Source: Bacillota bacterium (lineage in GTDB: Bacteria > Bacillota > Clostridia > Oscillospirales > CAG-382). Taken from it: DNA of 64,000 bases. The translations under genes and the position numbers were made by a program. The notes under the pieces are model-generated. The model saw nothing but the letters and a program-made list of their open reading frames with translations. It did no database searches and was not told where the DNA came from. Positions 44,097 through 53,480 of this stretch are shown here, piece by piece. Within the stretch, counting starts at the first letter, position 1. Each line of letters starts with the position of its first letter. The stretch spans positions 1 through 64,000 of the forward strand of contig JAKPGJ010000036.1 in the NCBI GenBank assembly GCA_029550965.1. The letters run 5' to 3'.

Positions 44097-44103
44097 GCAT
44101 ATT

Positions 44104-44823
44104 TTATTCAAGAATATTGGAGGTGATAAAGTCTACGCCGAGCGCCACAAGATGCTCCGCCGCTTCCTTGTTGTCGCAGGTCCACGCGTTGATGAGAATG
44201 CCGGCTTCTTTCAGCTGCTTGACGTTCTCTTCGTTCAGGCGCGTATAGTAAATATCCAAATCAAGGTTGTGCTGTTTGAGCGTGTCGATCAGCGTATCCG
44301 ACCATTCGGCGGTCAGGAACTGCGCGGGCTGGTCGGGCAGAAGCTCTCTTAAATAAATCAGGTTCTGCAGCGAGAAGGAAATGAAAATGACCTTGTCCAA
44401 ATACTGCTCGCCGTTGATGATGTCGATCATGCCCTGAACCTCTTCTTTGGTATAGGAGCCTTTCATCTCAAGGACGCAGTATTTCTCGTACTTTTTGCAG
44501 ATGCGGATATACTCCTCCAGCGAGGGAATCCTCAGGTCGGTTCTGCCCTTTTTGCCGTCGATATCGACAAGCTGAATGGTTCTGAGAAAATCGAAGGTGG
44601 AAGACTCGACGCTCACGTTGTCGATCGCGACGCGCGCGGTGTCGAAGTCGTGAATGATGACATACTTCCCGTCTGCCGTCTTGTGAACGTCGGTTTCAAC
44701 GCCGAAATAGCTTCTGTTGCCCGCAGCGACAAAAGCGGCGTTGGTGTTTTCCTTCTCAAGACCGCTCACGCCTCTGTGGGCGATCATCTTAACGTTGCCC
44801 TTGTTAATTTTTATTGTGTCCAT
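44104..44823 (-). CDS. Glycerophosphodiester phosphodiesterase
   Basis: 239-residue GDPD of the short cytoplasmic type (no signal peptide), hydrolysing glycerophosphodiesters to glycerol-3-phosphate and an alcohol. Motifs: MIAHRGVSGLEKENT (catalytic His), VETDVHKTADGKYVIIHDF (metal-binding Glu-x-Asp and second His), CVLEMKG (Glu), and a C-terminal INAWTCDN with DFITSNILE. Length is normal. Possibly involved in phospholipid or teichoic acid turnover. Confidence 0.93.
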   Translation of the reverse strand: MDTIKINKGNVKMIAHRGVSGLEKENTNAAFVAAGNRSYFGVETDVHKTADGKYVIIHDFDTARVAIDNVSVESSTFDFLRTIQLVDIDGKKGRTDLRIPSLEEYIRICKKYEKYCVLEMKGSYTKEEVQGMIDIINGEQYLDKVIFISFSLQNLIYLRELLPDQPAQFLTAEWSDTLIDTLKQHNLDLDIYYTRLNEENVKQLKEAGILINAWTCDNKEAAEHLVALGVDFITSNILE

Positions 44824-44921
44824 AACAATATCCCCGTCTCATTTATTTGCCGACGCTTTTTGCGTCGTGCTTTAGACATAATAATTCTTTCATTTCCATT
44901 TGTCAAGAAAAACATAAAGAA

Positions 44922-47900
44922 TTATTTCAATCTGTTTTTCAATCGGTTCTGCGACTGCAGCATATAATCGGCAAGCCGCTTGAAGTCGCCTGTCAGCGCG
45001 TTTTTGACCTGCTCGCTGACCGCGGCGTCTTTTTTGATTTCGGAAATAATATTGTTCAGCTCTTTTGCGGTTTTCTCCGCATAGTCAATTTTCTGCTGTA
45101 CGGTCGCGCTGGAAAGATTGAACAGGTCGGCGTCGGACTTTAGTTTCTCAATAAGCGGCTTTATTTTTGCGTTCAAGCTGCCCGTTTCGCCGCCGTAAAC
45201 GTGTTCGATTTTTGCGAGAATCTCGGTCAGTCCGGCAGAAACGGTTTTGTTCAGTTTATATGTCTGAACCGCCTTTATGGAGTAAGGACCGTACTTCATG
45301 CAGTCGTAATAATTATCCTCCGTAATGCTGCCGAGCGAGAACACGGCGCTGCCGTTTGCGAAGCAATCCCGTACGGCGTCAAGCTGGTTTGCGAAATCGA
45401 CCGGCGTCGTCGTGCCGAAAGCCATAATGCCGGTTGAATAGAAGGCTTTGTCGCCCACCGTTTGCGCAAACTTCTGCGCGTTTTCGGCAACAAAGGCGGT
45501 ATCGGCAGAGTAAGACATCGAGAATACCTCGTCTATCCAGCCGTTTTCAAGCCATACCCGAACGTTTTGGAAAATGGTTTTCGGCGCGCTGTCAAGGTCC
45601 GGATAGCATGCGCAGCTGATCCAGAGGTCGGGTTTTGTCTCTTTAACAAGATGATAAACTTCCTCGACCCAGCTGTTGATAATGTCCTCGCGGAATTTGC
45701 ACCAGGCGTAATACAGCGGGTCGCTCTTGGACAGCTGTTTCGGGTTGACGTCGGTGTTGTGTGCCTGCTGGAACCCGTTTATAATATCCGCGTTGTAGCC
45801 GAAATCGTATTTCTGGAAGTTCGGCTCGGGGAACCGGATATAATCAAGATGGATTCCGTCGATATCGTATTTTTGGATAATTTCTCTATATACGTTCAGC
45901 ACCAGTCTGCGGTTCTCTTCCTGATACGGGTTGAGGAAGACATAGTCGCCGTATATGGTGCGGTTGTACGCGTTGCCCTGGCTGTCGATCAAATGTCTGC
46001 CCATGGTCTTGTTCACCAGCGTGTCCTCTTCCTGCGAGTTGCTCAGCGTGCCGATGAAGAAGTTCTCGACCCAGGCGTGAATCTCAACGCCGTACTGGTG
46101 ACCGATTCGGCAGAAGGCTTCGAGCGCGTCGAAATCGCCGTGGGCTTTCTGATGATGCTTGATCAGTTTGTCGTCGGAATATCCGATCACCATTCCGTTG
46201 TACCAGGTTTCGAGGTAAATGGCGTTGATGTTGAGCGAAACCGCTTTTTCGATGACCGCGGCAACCTCTTCGTCGCTCTTTTCGTTCGAACGATACCACG
46301 CGGCTCGGTTCTCGACGGCGTTGCTGCGGATCATCCTATACTGCAGCATGTCCAGTCGGTCGCTCATATCCGAAATATAATTGATGGCGTCGGGGATGTT
46401 GTTCTCTTCGAGTGCCTGCTTTGATTTTTCCGAAAGCGCGGCGATTTCGTCTATTTTGCTTCCGACCGAAGCGTAGTCGATGTTGTAAAAGGCTTTCTTC
46501 GCTTCGTTTAGCTTCTTTTTCGCGCTGTCGTACATTCTCTGCGCGCTCTCGATCATCAGCATGGGCGTGTATGTGACGGTAACCGTCCGGTTCGATTCGT
46601 CTATCTCCACTTTCGCGCCGCGCTTATAGACGTTCTGAAGCGCTTTTGCCTGTTTGCCGTGACCGGACAATACGAATCCGCCCTCCGGTATTACCGCGTT
46701 GCCCGCGCTGCTGTCGCTGACCATGTTGCCGTCGGCGTCCACGATAACCTCGTAGCCGTACTCGTTTGTTTCCGTGGAACGCTTCTCCTTGTAAATGATG
46801 AGCGTATCGGTGCCGCGCGCGACGTTGATGCCGTCGTAGGTCAGCGTCGTCATGCTGTAAACGCAGCCGGATAAGGACAGCTTGAAACTGTCGCCGGCTT
46901 TCAGCATGCCGATATATTTGCACAATCTGTTTGAATTGTGAACGCTCAGCACATAGCCGTTTTCGGGAATCTCGGCGCCGCCCTTTCCGATTTCGATGGA
47001 AGTAATCTGGCCGCCGTTGATAATGATTTCGTTTCCGTTGCTGTCGGTGCCGGTATTCCTGCCGTACGCCGACGTATAGAGCACGATTTGGCTGTTTTCA
47101 CTGCGCGGCTTGTTCATCGCCGTAATTTCATAGATGTTGCCGCCCGCTTCAAAATACATTTCTGGTAAATTACGTGTTTTCATAAGTATAATCGAAATTT
47201 TGTCTCCCGGTTTCAGATTTTCAGCGATACTCGCTTCGCTGCCGGCAAAGGTAACGACAACGCCGTTGTTGGACGGTATGAGTATCCGCTTGTTTTTCTC
47301 GCCTTTGTAAATCACTTTATCGTTGACCACGGCGACGCTGTAAAAATCCAGTTCTGCGGCTGGAGCGGCTAAAGACGGATAATACGCGTTGTACAGATAT
47401 ACGCCGCTTTCGGTGATGGCGCTCTGGTTGGTTCTTTCGTCGCCGACCCTGTAAACCGCGTCGCCTATTTTTAACGCCGAAGTGTCGCTGTACGGCGAGA
47501 TTTTATCAATGTTTGAAATATATAACTTATCGTCCTGCTTGAAAAAGGTTTTCGCGAACTGCCGATTGTATTCGCCCACAAAAACAAGCGCGTTGCTTCC
47601 TTTGGGAACGACGCCGCCCTCCTGAACGGAGTTGATTCGGTAATTGTCGCTCGCGACCAGCCGTATCAGCAAAGCGACCGCGCCGTCGGGAAGCGGGCAG
47701 TCCTTTCCGTAAGCGTTGGTAATCAAGGTAATGCAGGGCTGCTCGGTGATTCCCGCGACGGGGTTTATATAAGAAACCCTGCGCGTCAGCACTTTGTTTT
47801 CCGGAATCAGCGTTCCGAAATCGAATCGTTCGTACTCGGGCGCGATTTTCTCAAATCCTTTTACGCTGATTTCCTGATTCTCCTTGACGTTCAGGTTCTC

Positions 47901-48290
47901 TACGCTCGACTTGGGCAGGCTGACGACAAATCCGTTTACGGGGATCGGCGTATTTGACTTGTTGTTGTCCGAGGCGTCCGCCGCGATGATGGTAAACTTC
48001 TCGGTTCCTGTGTCTTTCGAGTACCGGACTGTGTAAACGGCTCTGTCTGTATGCGACCCGCCGATGGTAAACAGGATTCTTCCCTTTTTGTCTTTGTAGT
48101 CGCGCGTATAGACCGCAACATCGTCGCCGCTGACCACGCTGTTGACGATGTCCGCTGTGAAGGTAGCGTTCCCGATGGTAATCTCAAGGTCGGTATTTGT
48201 TTTTTTATTGTTACTTCCTGCGCAGGATGACATGACTTCTACTATAAATCCCAGCAGAAGGATAAAAGAAATCAGTTTGAACTTGAGCAA
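44922..48290 (-). CDS. Large lipoprotein with GHL10 (DUF187) glycoside hydrolase-like domain
   Basis: 1122 residues. Lipoprotein signal with lipobox VMSSC (Cys23). Residues ~30-570 hold a string of related modules with the core pattern IP-x-(N/G)-G-(F/Y)-V-(L/V)-S and a K-x-G-(D/A) about 20 residues later: near 115 (IPVNGFVVS), 337 (ILIPSNNGVVVTF), 440 (EIPENGYVLS) and 533 (VIPEGGFVLSGHG). Helical stretch ~580-655, then the GHL10 TIM-barrel (~660-970): AIYLETWYNGMVIGYSD, VEIHAWVENF, DGIHLDYIRFPEP, WISCACYPD. A C-terminal helical/coiled-coil tail follows (~1030-1122). Probably surface anchored; GHL10 enzymes are thought to cleave bacterial or host glycans. Substrate unknown. Confidence 0.85.
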   Translation of the reverse strand: MLKFKLISFILLLGFIVEVMSSCAGSNNKKTNTDLEITIGNATFTADIVNSVVSGDDVAVYTRDYKDKKGRILFTIGGSHTDRAVYTVRYSKDTGTEKFTIIAADASDNNKSNTPIPVNGFVVSLPKSSVENLNVKENQEISVKGFEKIAPEYERFDFGTLIPENKVLTRRVSYINPVAGITEQPCITLITNAYGKDCPLPDGAVALLIRLVASDNYRINSVQEGGVVPKGSNALVFVGEYNRQFAKTFFKQDDKLYISNIDKISPYSDTSALKIGDAVYRVGDERTNQSAITESGVYLYNAYYPSLAAPAAELDFYSVAVVNDKVIYKGEKNKRILIPSNNGVVVTFAGSEASIAENLKPGDKISIILMKTRNLPEMYFEAGGNIYEITAMNKPRSENSQIVLYTSAYGRNTGTDSNGNEIIINGGQITSIEIGKGGAEIPENGYVLSVHNSNRLCKYIGMLKAGDSFKLSLSGCVYSMTTLTYDGINVARGTDTLIIYKEKRSTETNEYGYEVIVDADGNMVSDSSAGNAVIPEGGFVLSGHGKQAKALQNVYKRGAKVEIDESNRTVTVTYTPMLMIESAQRMYDSAKKKLNEAKKAFYNIDYASVGSKIDEIAALSEKSKQALEENNIPDAINYISDMSDRLDMLQYRMIRSNAVENRAAWYRSNEKSDEEVAAVIEKAVSLNINAIYLETWYNGMVIGYSDDKLIKHHQKAHGDFDALEAFCRIGHQYGVEIHAWVENFFIGTLSNSQEEDTLVNKTMGRHLIDSQGNAYNRTIYGDYVFLNPYQEENRRLVLNVYREIIQKYDIDGIHLDYIRFPEPNFQKYDFGYNADIINGFQQAHNTDVNPKQLSKSDPLYYAWCKFREDIINSWVEEVYHLVKETKPDLWISCACYPDLDSAPKTIFQNVRVWLENGWIDEVFSMSYSADTAFVAENAQKFAQTVGDKAFYSTGIMAFGTTTPVDFANQLDAVRDCFANGSAVFSLGSITEDNYYDCMKYGPYSIKAVQTYKLNKTVSAGLTEILAKIEHVYGGETGSLNAKIKPLIEKLKSDADLFNLSSATVQQKIDYAEKTAKELNNIISEIKKDAAVSEQVKNALTGDFKRLADYMLQSQNRLKNRLK

Positions 48291-48588
48291 CAGAACGAAC
48301 CCTTTCCTTGATAGATAGTATAAAGTCGAACGATATGGTTATAGACATAAATTTGTAATATTATAACAAAATAATGATAGCTGTTATCATAAGAATTGTC
48401 AATTCAAAACAATAAAATTTACAATTGAATGAATTACAATTAAAAAACGCTTCATTTTTTGTTCAATTGGTTCAAAGCCGTTCGCCTTAAATTGTTAACA
48501 ATTGTTTAACCATTTTTTCTAAAGCGATGGTATAATAAACCATAAGTTCGAAAAGTTTGAAGGAATTGAATATAAAGGGGTACAATCG
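48291..48588. other. AT-rich intergenic region between divergent genes
   Basis: 298 bases without a recognisable gene. It contains clustered CAATTG-like and ACAATTGAATGAATTACAATT motifs (partly self-complementary, 48421-48441) and the extended -10 promoter of the plus-strand gene. A minus-strand promoter for the GHL10 lipoprotein must lie here but no clear pair was identified. Confidence 0.5.
48528..48536 (+). promoter_or_regulatory. Extended -10 promoter of the zinc-ribbon membrane protein gene
   Basis: TGG directly followed by TATAAT; the -35 region is weak, as expected of TGn promoters. Confidence 0.5.
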
Positions 48589-49629
48589 ATGCTTAGCAAA
48601 ACACTTGACGCGGCGGTAAAAAACGCAGGATTCACGGTTACGCCCGATTATGCGTACGGAATATACGGCGGATTCCTTACCACCGTTTACGAAACAGGAA
48701 GCAAAAAGACGGCGTTCATCAACTTTTTGCTGGAGGAAGACGCCGACGAGAACAGCGATACTTCCCTGGCAGCGTTTCATATTTCCGAATCCATCAAAAA
48801 TAATCTCGAAAAGTACGCTATCATCGATTATAATCTCGCCGATGACGGACTTACGGTTACGACCGCGGGAAGCGCCGCCGACTTTTTAAAAATGCTGGAT
48901 TTCTGCGTAGAGCTTTTAAACGAGTACAGCGAAAACCTGCTTGTGAAGAACAGCGGTTACTGCTCCTACTGCGGAAAAAAGATCGGCAAACGCTATCCGA
49001 AAAAACTTACGAAAAACAAGAAAAACTATCTGCTCTGCGAGTCCTGCGCGCTCGAAGTGCTGGAGGAGCATCACAATCACAACCAGAATATAAAAGAGAA
49101 AATCCCGTCAAACCAGCTTGTCCTCGGTGTTGCGGGCGCCGTTGCCGGCGGCCTTGTCGGTTCGCTGCTTTACCTGGCTGCGTATAAGTGGCTTTACCCC
49201 GTCGTTAGCGCGTGGGACAGGTTTATTCTCAGCTTTATGTTTTCGCTGCTCGGTTTTGCGACCGCTTCACTTGTCTATCTCGGCTATAAGCTTTTCTGCA
49301 GCAAACCTTCCACGACGGCTTATGTTTCGGTAGCCGTTGTCTCGGCGCTGTTTGCTTTATTCGGTCAGTATCTCGGCATTATAGTTCGAATCCTTGCTGA
49401 CCACGGCAATATCAGCCTATTTTCCGTTTATGACGTCGTCTGGAAAATGCCTTTCAGAAGCACCGCCGTCGGCAAAGCGGTCAATTACAGCTCGGATTTT
49501 TACACCGGCGCGGTTATGTCCCTGCTGCTCGCGGGCGCGGGCGCGGCGATTCTCCTGCTCGGCATGTATGAGAAAAGCAAGGGCGTTAAGGAAAACATTA
49601 AGATAGAAACCATCAAAATAGAAGGTTAA
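48589..49629 (+). CDS. Unrecognised membrane protein with central zinc ribbon
   Basis: 346 residues, family not recognised. Residues 1-~120 are soluble alpha/beta. At ~125-152 a treble/ribbon-type motif occurs: CSYCGKKIGKRYPKK, about 20 residues, then LLCESC, i.e. two CxxC pairs. A His-rich stretch EEHHNHNQN follows. After that there are four or five TM segments (~180-202, 212-235, 245-268 and 305-330). It looks like a cytoplasmic zinc-ribbon sensor or scaffold attached to a membrane bundle. Single gene with own promoter and terminator, next to a two-component system whose role is also unknown. Confidence 0.75.
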   Translation: MLSKTLDAAVKNAGFTVTPDYAYGIYGGFLTTVYETGSKKTAFINFLLEEDADENSDTSLAAFHISESIKNNLEKYAIIDYNLADDGLTVTTAGSAADFLKMLDFCVELLNEYSENLLVKNSGYCSYCGKKIGKRYPKKLTKNKKNYLLCESCALEVLEEHHNHNQNIKEKIPSNQLVLGVAGAVAGGLVGSLLYLAAYKWLYPVVSAWDRFILSFMFSLLGFATASLVYLGYKLFCSKPSTTAYVSVAVVSALFALFGQYLGIIVRILADHGNISLFSVYDVVWKMPFRSTAVGKAVNYSSDFYTGAVMSLLLAGAGAAILLLGMYEKSKGVKENIKIETIKIEG

Positions 49630-49650
49630 TTCTATATAAGTTTTTTAACT

Positions 49651-49676
49651 GGGAGGTCTTGACGGACTTCCCTTTT
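49651..49676 (+). terminator. Terminator after the zinc-ribbon membrane protein gene
   Basis: GGGAGGTC pairs with GACTTCCC (one G-U) around TTGACG, followed by TTTT. Confidence 0.75.
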
Positions 49677-49738
49677 CAGTTAATTTTAAGCGAAGTATTT
49701 ATAATGATTATCAAGATGAACCGAAAGCGGTGTTTTCG

Positions 49739-50410
49739 ATGCGGGTTTTAATTGTCGAGGACGAGGTTCGGCTTGCCGACACGCTCGGCGAGCTTCTGCG
49801 CACGCAGAAGTACAGCTACGACATTGTCTATGACGGCGAAGACGGGCTTGCCTACGCCGAGAGCGGCATATACGACGTCATTATCCTGGATATTATGCTT
49901 CCGAAGATGAACGGATTTGAAGTCGTGCGGAATCTTCGGAAAAAGAAGATAAACACGCCCGTCATCCTGCTGACCGCGCGCGACGAGGTTTCGGATAAAG
50001 TAAAGGGGCTGGACAGCGGCGCCGACGACTATCTGACCAAACCCTTTTCTTCGGAAGAATTGCTCGCCCGAATCCGCGCGCTTACCCGCAGGCAGGGCGA
50101 AGTTGTGCTGGACGAACTGACTTTTTCCGACCTTGTTTTAAATCTGGCGAACTATCAGCTCAGCTGCGGCGGGAAATCGATACACCTCGGATTTAAAGAG
50201 TTTGAGATTATGCGGCTTCTGATGGCGAACCCGGCGGCGGTTCTCTCGAAGGACGAGCTGCTCTCGAAAGTCTGGGGGTATGATTCGGACGCGGAGGACA
50301 ACAATGTCGAGGTATACATATCGTTCCTGCGCAAGAAACTGCAGTTTTTAGGCTCGAAAGTCAATATCGCGACCGTACGCAGATTAGGGTATCATTTGGA
50401 GGAAAATTAA
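49739..50410 (+). CDS. OmpR-family response regulator
   Basis: 223 residues. Receiver: IVEDEVRLAD, phosphoacceptor Asp in VIILDIMLPKMNG, TARDE, and Lys in DDYLTKPFSSEEL. DNA-binding wHTH: LGFKEFEIMRLLMANPAAVLS, VEVYISFLRKKL, TVRRLGYHLE. The ATG at 49739 is preferred over the GTG at 49730 because of spacing from AAAGCGG. A TATAAT (about 49700) lies upstream. It directly abuts the kinase gene. Closest style is ArlR/CsrR-like regulators. Stimulus unknown. Confidence 0.92.
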   Translation: MRVLIVEDEVRLADTLGELLRTQKYSYDIVYDGEDGLAYAESGIYDVIILDIMLPKMNGFEVVRNLRKKKINTPVILLTARDEVSDKVKGLDSGADDYLTKPFSSEELLARIRALTRRQGEVVLDELTFSDLVLNLANYQLSCGGKSIHLGFKEFEIMRLLMANPAAVLSKDELLSKVWGYDSDAEDNNVEVYISFLRKKLQFLGSKVNIATVRRLGYHLEEN

Positions 50411-51712
50411 TTGATTCGCAAACTGAAAGCAAAGTTCATACTGACGAATATGTTTTTGATTTCCATCGTTCTGGCGGCGACCTTTGCTTTTATGTTTTAT
50501 TCGACGGCCGAGAACCTGGAAAACGAGAGCATTTCGGTTATGAAGAATATTACTGCAAACGGCGGTACGATTCAGAGCAAAAGTTTCGCGTTTTCCCCGT
50601 ACAGTGTGAGCGGCGACCAGTACTCTTATCTCCAGCCCTTTGTGATTGATGTGTATTATATCAGGTTTTCCGTTTACTATAACTACAACGGCATCGATAT
50701 TAATACCGGCTATTTTACCGAAGACGAACGTAATAGCATCATCGCCCTTGCGCAGAACGTGTTAAGCAAAACGAATGAAAACCCGGGCGTTTTGGACGAG
50801 TATAACCTGCGGTTCTATGCTTCGGACATTTACACGCCGGATTTTTTCGGGAACATCATGCCCGGAAAGCGCATTGTTTTTCTGAATAAGAACTACGAGG
50901 ACAATACCTTGCGCCAGCTGGTCGTGAACTTCGCGCTGGTCGGAAGCGGCGCTTTGGCTGCGTTTTTTGTCATCAGCGTCATCCTCGCGCGGCTTGCGGT
51001 AGCGCCCGTCGAGCAATCGCTGCGCCAGCAGCAGCAGCTGGTTGCGGACGCGTCGCATGAATTAAAAACGCCGATAACGGTGATTTCCGCCAACGCCGAC
51101 ATACTGCTCGCGAATAAAAATTCCACCATAGCGGAACAGGCAAAATGGATCGAATATATCAAAACCGAATCCGCCCGCATGACCGCTTTGATCAACAATA
51201 TGCTTTTTCTCGCGAAGACGGACGAAACCAAAAAGGCGGAAACGCAGACGCTGATGAATTTAAGCGATACTGTCAACGGCTGTATTCTTCCGTTTGAAAG
51301 CATCTGCTATGAAAAACATAAAACCCTTGAGTCCATGATCATGCCGAACGTGTATATCAAGGGCAGCGAAAACTCCATCAAGCAGTTAATCGTCATCCTC
51401 GTGGACAACGCGTTCAAGTATTCGGACGAAAACGGCAAAATTAAAGTCAGCGTCACCGAGGAGCAGGATAAAGCGGTGCTGACGGTCTGGAACACTGGCG
51501 CGCCCATTCCTTCCGACCAGCTTCCGCATATCTTCGAGCGCTTTTACCGGGTGGATAAATCGCGGTCGCGCAAAGAGGGCGGCTACGGCTTGGGACTCTC
51601 GATTGCGAAAAGCATTATTGAATCGCATAACGCGAAAATAACCGTTCACAGCACCGCCGAAAGCGGAACGACTTTCCGCTGCGTTTTTAAAAAAGCAAAA
51701 TTTAAGCTCTAA
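50411..51712 (+). CDS. Sensor histidine kinase
   Basis: 433 residues: TM1 ~10-30, extracytoplasmic domain of about 120 residues, TM2 ~172-195, then directly the H-box LVADASHELKTPITVISAN with little or no HAMP domain. N-box LIVILVDNAFKYSDENGKI, F-box LPHIFERFYRVDKSRS and G-box GGYGLGLSIAKSIIESH complete the catalytic part. TTG start immediately after the regulator stop, with GGAGG eight bases upstream. Partner of the preceding regulator. Confidence 0.92.
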   Translation: MIRKLKAKFILTNMFLISIVLAATFAFMFYSTAENLENESISVMKNITANGGTIQSKSFAFSPYSVSGDQYSYLQPFVIDVYYIRFSVYYNYNGIDINTGYFTEDERNSIIALAQNVLSKTNENPGVLDEYNLRFYASDIYTPDFFGNIMPGKRIVFLNKNYEDNTLRQLVVNFALVGSGALAAFFVISVILARLAVAPVEQSLRQQQQLVADASHELKTPITVISANADILLANKNSTIAEQAKWIEYIKTESARMTALINNMLFLAKTDETKKAETQTLMNLSDTVNGCILPFESICYEKHKTLESMIMPNVYIKGSENSIKQLIVILVDNAFKYSDENGKIKVSVTEEQDKAVLTVWNTGAPIPSDQLPHIFERFYRVDKSRSRKEGGYGLGLSIAKSIIESHNAKITVHSTAESGTTFRCVFKKAKFKL

Positions 51713-51758
51713 AAACAAAGCGCGAAGAATAAAGCATTCCGTTTTTTATAAAAAAATA

Positions 51759-51787
51759 TTGATTTTATTGCGGATGAATGGTATTCT
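51759..51787 (+). promoter_or_regulatory. Promoter of the GNAT gene
   Basis: TTGATT (51759-51764), 17-base spacer, TATTCT (51782-51787) with TGG before the -10. Confidence 0.6.
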
Positions 51788-51820
51788 GTAAAACAATTAC
51801 GCGAAAGGATTTATATTTTT

Positions 51821-52525
51821 ATGATTCGTTTGGAAACAGTATCGGAAAAGACGTTTTCTTCGGTCGCGCGATTGAAAGTCAGCCCGGAGCAGGAGCAGTT
51901 CGTGTCGTCCAATTTAGTGTCGTTGGCGCAGGCATGGCTGTATTATGATTTTGCGAAACCGTTCGCCATTATGGACGATGACACGGTCGTCGGTTTTATG
52001 ATGCTCGACTGGAATGAAGACGAACGGACGGTAGGCGTCTGGAGAATGATGATCGGACAGGACTTCCAGGGCAGAGGATACGGCCGCGCGGCGATGGAAG
52101 AAGCGATCAGAATGATCCGCGAAGCCGAGAAGTTCGATATGATATACTTAAGCTATGTCCCGGAAAACACTGCTGCGCAGAAGCTGTACGCTTCGTGCGG
52201 GTTCTGTGAAACCGGCGAAAAGATTGATGACGAAATTGTCATGAAGCTTTTCTTGACAGACCAGCCGAAAGTCGGGTATGCGCTGGTAAAAGAGTACAAT
52301 ATCGAAGAAATTATGGAATGGACGGACAAAGAAAAAGCGAAAGGCAAAACGCTTCCGCCGATTCTCTCTTCAGCAGAGCTTCTGCAAACCGCCGTAAAAA
52401 ACAAGCAGGTAAAAATGTTTCTTATCATGGGAGAAGTGATCGGACTCTGCATAGACGACGAGATCGTATTGTCGGACGAATACGCCGAGTATTTAGAACA
52501 GGCAAAAGAAAAGGTCAACGCATAA
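51821..52525 (+). CDS. GNAT N-acetyltransferase with C-terminal extension
   Basis: 234 residues. The first ~145 resemble the spermine/spermidine-type GNATs (BltD/PaiA style): MRLETV-like start, VGFMMLDWNEDERTVGVWRMMIG, the acetyl-CoA pyrophosphate loop QDFQGRGYGRAAMEEAI (Q-x-x-G-x-G/A) and the C-terminal ENTAAQKLYASCGF. A further ~85 residues (from about 150) have no family I recognise; this part is rich in charged residues and may be a second small domain. AAAGGA before the ATG. Substrate unknown; a polyamine is one possibility. Confidence 0.85.
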   Translation: MIRLETVSEKTFSSVARLKVSPEQEQFVSSNLVSLAQAWLYYDFAKPFAIMDDDTVVGFMMLDWNEDERTVGVWRMMIGQDFQGRGYGRAAMEEAIRMIREAEKFDMIYLSYVPENTAAQKLYASCGFCETGEKIDDEIVMKLFLTDQPKVGYALVKEYNIEEIMEWTDKEKAKGKTLPPILSSAELLQTAVKNKQVKMFLIMGEVIGLCIDDEIVLSDEYAEYLEQAKEKVNA

Positions 52526-52647
52526 AAAACGGCCCGTTCGCGGCAAAACCGTGCGCCGGTCTCTTTTTTGCTGATATGATGCGCCCGATCGCATAACGGC
52601 CCGTTCGCAGACAAAAGCGATCTTCTCGTCGCTTGCGACGTCTTAAG

Positions 52648-52683
52648 AAAAACCGGAATGATTTTTCATTCCGGTTGTTTTTT
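52648..52683. terminator. Bidirectional terminator between GNAT gene and sigG
   Basis: AACCGGAATG, loop ATTTTT, CATTCCGGTT, then GTTTTTT; A-run on the left. Confidence 0.88.
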
Positions 52684-53452
52684 ACATCTGCTTTTTTATT
52701 TTTTCGAGCGCGTGCTTCTCAAGCCGGCTGACCTGCGCCTGGGAAATGCCGATTTCTTCGGAAACTTCGGTCTGCGTTTTGCCGCTGTAAAAACGCAGAA
52801 GCAGGATTCTCCGCTCGCGCTCGCCTAACTTTTTAATCGCTTCGCTGATGGCGATGTTGTTCAGCCAGGTTTCGTCCGTGCAGGTCGTATCGCTGATTTG
52901 GTCCAGCACGTAAATCGAGTCGCCGCTGTCGGAATAAACCGGGTCGTATAAAGATACCGGATCCACAATCGCGTCCAGCGCGTTGGTGACGTTCTGCGGC
53001 GTCTCCCCGATCTCGTTCGCGATCTCTTCAACCGTAGGCTCCCTGGACAGGCTGACCGAGAGTTTTTCTTTAGCCTGCAGTGCTTTATACGCGAGGTCGC
53101 GCAGAGAACGGGACACCCGGACCATATTGTTGTCGCGTAAGTACCGTCTTACCTCGCCCAGAATCATAGGCACAGCATAAGTTGAAAACTTTACGTCCAA
53201 ATTCATATCAAAATTGTCAACAGCCTTGATCAGACCGATGCAGCCGACCTGAAACAAATCGTCCGGGTTCTCGCCGCGGTTCTGAAAAGACTGTATGACG
53301 CTTAATACCAGCCGTAAATTACCGTTGATCAAATCTTCTCTTGCCTGCTTGTCCCCCGCTTTCGCTTTCTTTAAAAGCTCTAATTTTTCCTCGTTCGAAA
53401 GAACCTTTAATTTTGCGGTATTGACACCGCATATCTCTACCTTGTTATACAT
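52682..53452 (-). CDS. sigG: RNA polymerase sporulation sigma factor SigG
   Basis: 256-residue sigma-70 family factor for late forespore genes. The N-terminal KVEICGVNTAKLKVLSNEE is the SigG hallmark (binding site of anti-sigma control and Gin in Bacillus). Region 2: DDLFQVGCIGLIKAVDNFD, KFSTYAVPMILGEVRRYLRDNN. Region 3: REPTVEEIANEIGETPQNV. Region 4: LGERERRILLLRFYSGKTQTE with HTH EEIGISQAQVSRLEKHA. CGGAGG precedes the ATG. It stands alone here instead of following spoIIGA-sigE. A SigF-type promoter lies upstream. Targets would include the spoVA operon in this window. Confidence 0.95.
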   Translation of the reverse strand: MYNKVEICGVNTAKLKVLSNEEKLELLKKAKAGDKQAREDLINGNLRLVLSVIQSFQNRGENPDDLFQVGCIGLIKAVDNFDMNLDVKFSTYAVPMILGEVRRYLRDNNMVRVSRSLRDLAYKALQAKEKLSVSLSREPTVEEIANEIGETPQNVTNALDAIVDPVSLYDPVYSDSGDSIYVLDQISDTTCTDETWLNNIAISEAIKKLGERERRILLLRFYSGKTQTEVSEEIGISQAQVSRLEKHALEKIKKQM

Positions 53453-53480
53453 AAAATCCTCCGAAGTTGGTTTACATAAT

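Noticed and set aside
52527-52640. Small RNA between the GNAT gene and sigG
   Set aside because: Only a direct repeat and the shared terminator are seen; no promoter pair of its own.
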